A stretch of 15,636 nucleotides of DNA from DAOUEG01 sp964589285. GTDB taxonomy: Bacteria > Chloroflexota > Dehalococcoidia > Dehalococcoidales > RBG-16-60-22. The stretch is from positions 1 to 15,636 of the forward strand of contig CAZPSP010000053.1 of NCBI GenBank assembly GCA_964589285.1. The letters are read 5' to 3'. This document shows, piece by piece, positions 13,025 to 15,636 of the stretch. Position numbers and translations under genes: made by a program. Numbering within the stretch: the stretch's first letter is position 1; each line of letters starts with the position of its first letter. The notes under the pieces are model-generated. The model saw nothing but the letters and a program-made list of their open reading frames with translations, made no database searches and was not told the origin of the DNA.

Positions 13025-14056
13025 ATGAATGTGAATGTTATGAAAACCAGCGATTTCAACTATGATCTACCGAAAGAACTCATCGCTCAGCACCCGGTGG
13101 AGCCCAGGGACCACTCCCGGCTGATGCTCGTCGACCGGACAACCGGCAAACTGGAGCACCGTCACTTTTATGACCTGCCGGGTTACTTGAATGAGGGCGA
13201 TGTCCTGGTCTTTAACGATAGCCGCGTTCTGCCCGCTCGTCTCAAAGGAGTGCGCCGGGAGACCGGCGGCAAGGTGGAAGTCCTTCTCCTCAAGAGGCTG
13301 GGACCGGGTCTCTGGGAAGCCCTCGTAAGACCGGCTAAACGCCTCCAACCCGGTGAAAAGGTTATCATCCACCCGGATATTCCGGCGGAGATTGTATCTT
13401 CCGGTGAAGAGGGCATCAGGAGGGTGCTTTTCGAGGACGAGTCACGCCTCGCCGGTGCCGGAGAGATGCCGCTTCCTCCTTATATCCATGAAAAGCTGCT
13501 TGATCCCGAACGTTACCAGACCGTTTATTCCCGCGAGCCGGGCAGCGCCGCCGCCCCGACAGCAGGGCTCCACTTCACACCGGACCTCCTGAAAAAGGTA
13601 GCAGATATGGGCGTTGAATGCTTGTATACGACGCTGCATGTCGGGCTGGACACTTTCCGCCCGGTGACCGAGGAAGACCCGCGGAAACACAGAATACACA
13701 AGGAATTCGGAGTAATTGATGCTTATGTCGCCGCCGCGATCTCGAAGGCTAAAGCAGAACACCGCCGGGTAATCTGTGTGGGAACCACCTCCGTCCGTCT
13801 CGTCGAGCAGGCGGCGCTGAGCAGCCGCCATAACATCCTCGATCCCTATGAAGGCTGGGCGGACCTGTTCATCCTGCCCGGCCACCGCTTCCTTGTCCCG
13901 GAGGCATTGATCACGAACTTCCATCTCCCCGAATCCAGCCTGCTGATGCTGGTCAGCGCCTTTGCCGGGAAGGATATTATCGACACCGCTTACCAGGAGG
14001 CTATCACCGAGAGTTATCGGTTCTACTCCTTCGGCGACGCCATGATGATTCTTTAA
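13025..14056 (+). CDS. queA: S-adenosylmethionine:tRNA ribosyltransferase-isomerase
   Basis: The 343-residue protein is full-length QueA, which moves the ribose part of SAM onto 7-aminomethyl-7-deazaguanine in tRNA and makes epoxyqueuosine, the penultimate step of queuosine synthesis. Clear signatures are MKTSDFNYDLPKELIAQHPVEPRD, NDSRVLPARL, LPPYIHEKLLDPERYQTVYS, GSAAAPTAGLHF, HVGLDTFRPV and TNFHLPESSLLMLVSAF. The listed ATG (13025) has a weak AGG five bases upstream. The in-frame ATG at 13040 (MKTSDF) is where most QueA proteins begin but has no ribosome site, so either is possible. No other queuosine gene is in view. It is divergent from the zinc-ribbon gene, with only about 55 bases between. 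Confidence 0.96.
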   Translation: MNVNVMKTSDFNYDLPKELIAQHPVEPRDHSRLMLVDRTTGKLEHRHFYDLPGYLNEGDVLVFNDSRVLPARLKGVRRETGGKVEVLLLKRLGPGLWEALVRPAKRLQPGEKVIIHPDIPAEIVSSGEEGIRRVLFEDESRLAGAGEMPLPPYIHEKLLDPERYQTVYSREPGSAAAPTAGLHFTPDLLKKVADMGVECLYTTLHVGLDTFRPVTEEDPRKHRIHKEFGVIDAYVAAAISKAKAEHRRVICVGTTSVRLVEQAALSSRHNILDPYEGWADLFILPGHRFLVPEALITNFHLPESSLLMLVSAFAGKDIIDTAYQEAITESYRFYSFGDAMMIL

Positions 14057-14187
14057 CACATTGCTGCCTGCCCATTGGCCCGGATAACCTTATTGGAGCT
14101 ACTGTTTCCGGAAATGGATTCTAACCCAATCCTAACTATGGGCTAACTCCCCGTTCACTGCCAAAACCTTACAGTGGATAAAGCAGA

Positions 14188-14257
14188 TTCGGAGAACAAG
14201 ACTCGGACCGGATGGCCATTTTTTCTCCGAAGATTGGTATTGGGAAAGTTAACTTTC
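14188..14257 (+). promoter_or_regulatory. Two dyads in the leader of the acyltransferase gene
   Basis: TTCGGAGAA (14188-14196) and TTCTCCGAA (14223-14231) are perfect 9-base arms with a 26-base loop. Twelve bases on, GAAAGTTAACTTTC (14244-14257) is a perfect 14-base palindrome, 21 bases before the chosen ATG. Their placement suggests an operator or leader structure. No clear -35/-10 pair was found, and the rest of 14057-14278 holds no gene I can support. Confidence 0.4.
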
Positions 14258-14278
14258 AACAGAAAAGAGTGTTTGGAT

Positions 14279-14932
14279 ATGCAATTTCCAGTAAATCTAA
14301 ACAATGATGGCACGATCAATCTGGGGACCGGAGCGCAGATAGACGCAGGCGTTATCCTCGGTTATCTTCCCGGCCGGGCCGTCGAACAGGAATTAACGAT
14401 CGGGCCCAATGCCCGGATACGGCAGGGTACCATCATTTATACCTCCAGCCGGATCGGCGCCAACCTGGAGACAGGACACAACGTGGTCATCCGCGAGGAA
14501 AACATCATCGGTAACAACCTTTGTATCTGGAGCAGTTCAGTCATCGATTACGGCTGCAAGATCGGCTCCAATGTCAAAATCCATAACAAGGTATACGTCG
14601 GTCAGTATTCTATTATCGAAGATGATGTCCTGCTGAGCCCCGGAGTTACACTCGGCAGCGAGCTGCATCCCGGCTGCCCGAATTCCAAAGACTGCATGCG
14701 CGGTCCCTGCATCAACAAGGGCGCCAAGATAGGCATCAACTGTACAATATTACCCAGAGTCGTCATCGGCGAGCACAGCCTTATAGGCGCCGGCAGCGTC
14801 GTCACGCGGGACATTCCCGCCGGTGTGGTTGCTTACGGCAATCCGGCCCAGGTCATGTGTGATGTCGGCGATCTCAATTGTCTCACCGGCCTGCGGGCCA
14901 AACCCTACGAACACTTGATGGAGAGAATTTAA
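14279..14932 (+). CDS. Left-handed beta-helix (hexapeptide-repeat) acyltransferase
   Basis: From ATG 14279 the product is 217 residues. Its body is made of hexapeptide repeats: IGPNARIRQGTIIYTSSRIGANLETGHNVV..., then VDYG-like turns and GVTLGSELHPGCPNSKDCMRGPC, and INKGAKIGINCTILPRVVIGEHSLIGAGSVVTRDIPAGVVAYGNPA. This ending is typical of trimeric sugar N- or O-acetyltransferases that use acetyl-CoA. The insertion with three Cys (HPGCPNSKDCMRGPC) is unusual and may form a metal-binding or disulfide loop. The frame is open back to 14174 (GTG), but that part crosses two dyads and looks unlike protein; a TTG at 14273 is another option. Only 7 bases separate its stop from the epimerase ATG, so the two are co-transcribed, probably for surface sugar modification. 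Confidence 0.87.
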   Translation: MQFPVNLNNDGTINLGTGAQIDAGVILGYLPGRAVEQELTIGPNARIRQGTIIYTSSRIGANLETGHNVVIREENIIGNNLCIWSSSVIDYGCKIGSNVKIHNKVYVGQYSIIEDDVLLSPGVTLGSELHPGCPNSKDCMRGPCINKGAKIGINCTILPRVVIGEHSLIGAGSVVTRDIPAGVVAYGNPAQVMCDVGDLNCLTGLRAKPYEHLMERI

Positions 14933-14939
14933 CAAACTC

Positions 14940-15636
14940 ATGAAAAAAGCAGTCGTCACCGGCGGCGCCGGTTTTATCGGTTCGCACATCGTGGAAAACC
15001 TGCTCGGCAGAAATTATAGCGTCACCGTTTTGGACAACCTGTCCACCGGGCGTGCATCCAACATCTCATCCTGGTTGGACAAAGGAGAAGTTGAATTCAT
15101 CCAGGGCAGCATTACCAACCCCAGGATTTTAAAGAAGGCTTTCACCGGCGCGGACTATGTGTTCCATGAAGCCGCCATACCCAGCGTCCCCAAGAGCATC
15201 AAGCGTCCCCGCCCCTCGCACGATGCCAATGCCACCGGAACGCTCAATGTCCTCATCGCCGCCCGGGATGCCGGTGTCAAAAAGGTGGTTTACGCTTCCT
15301 CGTCCTCCGTTTATGGAGACACACCAACGTTGCCCAAAGTCGAAACTATGGCGCCTGATCCTCTCTCGCCCTACGCCGTTTCTAAACTGGCGGCGGAGTA
15401 TTACTGTACCGTTTTCAACGGGGTCTACGGGCTACCCACCGCCTGCCTGCGATACTTCAACGTTTACGGACCGCGGCAGGATCCTAATTCACCGTATGCC
15501 GCCGTCATTCCTATCTTCCTACGTCTTCTTGAGAACTGCCAGCCGCCGGTCATTTACGGAGACGGTGAACAGACACGCGATTTCACCTTCGTCAAAGATG
15601 TTGCGGAAGCCAATGTCCGTGTCGCGGAAAGTTCCG
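14940..15636 (+). CDS. NAD-dependent UDP-sugar 4-epimerase (SDR family), 3' end outside window
   Basis: The first 232 residues of an extended short-chain dehydrogenase/epimerase are visible, running off the right edge. Motifs: NAD-binding TGGAGFIGSH (7-16), acidic VLDNLSTG (30-37), catalytic region YASSSSVYG (118-126) and YAVSK (145-149), then LRYFNVYGPRQDPNSPYAAVIP (170-191). This last string is closest to UDP-N-acetylglucosamine 4-epimerases of the WbpP/TviC kind. GDGEQTRDFTFVKD (208-220) is the usual sugar-nucleotide contact. No ribosome site is seen in the 7-base gap after the acyltransferase stop, so translation may be coupled. Role: interconverting UDP-GlcNAc and UDP-GalNAc (or the glucose pair) for polysaccharide; substrate is inferred. 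About a quarter of the protein is missing. Confidence 0.9.
   Translation, partial: MKKAVVTGGAGFIGSHIVENLLGRNYSVTVLDNLSTGRASNISSWLDKGEVEFIQGSITNPRILKKAFTGADYVFHEAAIPSVPKSIKRPRPSHDANATGTLNVLIAARDAGVKKVVYASSSSVYGDTPTLPKVETMAPDPLSPYAVSKLAAEYYCTVFNGVYGLPTACLRYFNVYGPRQDPNSPYAAVIPIFLRLLENCQPPVIYGDGEQTRDFTFVKDVAEANVRVAESS

Noticed and set aside
14174..14278. A 35-residue N-terminal extension of the acyltransferase from GTG 14174
   Set aside because: It has no ribosome site, covers two dyads, and does not resemble the start of hexapeptide acyltransferases.

Overview
The window is about 15.6 kb of GC-rich bacterial DNA with both ends inside genes (a hydrogenase large subunit at the left, a sugar epimerase at the right). 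Shine-Dalgarno sites, a bacterial-type queA and TTGACA/TATAAT-like promoters indicate a bacterium. A group 1-like [NiFe] hydrogenase beside a MetV/MetF methylene-tetrahydrofolate reductase suggests an anaerobe with a Wood-Ljungdahl (methyl-branch) pathway. My best guess is an anaerobic Chloroflexota/Dehalococcoidia-like lineage; that is inference from gene content and style, since no marker gene is present.

Layout. (1) 3-2640, plus strand: hydrogenase large subunit (partial), metV and metF, packed with an 8-nt gap and a 4-nt overlap, closed by an intergenic repeat and a perfect 16-bp terminator stem. (2) 2830-3800: a small four-helix membrane protein (plus) convergent with a PPOX-fold flavoprotein (minus), with a hairpin terminator between. 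(3) 4210-6846, plus: a MATE efflux pump, then a geranylgeranyl-reductase-family flavoprotein with its own TATAAT box and probable GTG start. (4) 6937-8056, plus: two tandem, related cupin proteins. (5) 8311-10071: a visibly AT-rich stretch with one minus-strand methyltransferase bearing an N-terminal Cys-pair domain, then about 700 bases without a convincing gene that hold a GC-rich hairpin, a promoter-like dyad and degenerate 36-bp tandem repeats. This looks like acquired or decaying DNA. (6) 10072-12693, minus: tetR - ABC ATPase - ABC-2 permease - VOC protein, read from a near-consensus promoter that overlaps a perfect TetR-type operator. (7) 12762-12968, minus: a small zinc-ribbon protein with a probably leaderless mRNA. 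(8) 13025-15636, plus: queA, then a left-handed beta-helix acyltransferase and a UDP-sugar epimerase that probably belong to a surface-polysaccharide cluster continuing to the right.

How the genes work together. Region 1 couples H2 chemistry with C1 reduction and is the most unusual part: MetVF enzymes are usually linked to Hdr/Mvh or Rnf-type electron carriers, whereas here the adjacent redox gene is a group 1-like hydrogenase catalytic subunit. Region 6 is a self-regulated export cassette. The other genes look like ordinary housekeeping or accessory functions.
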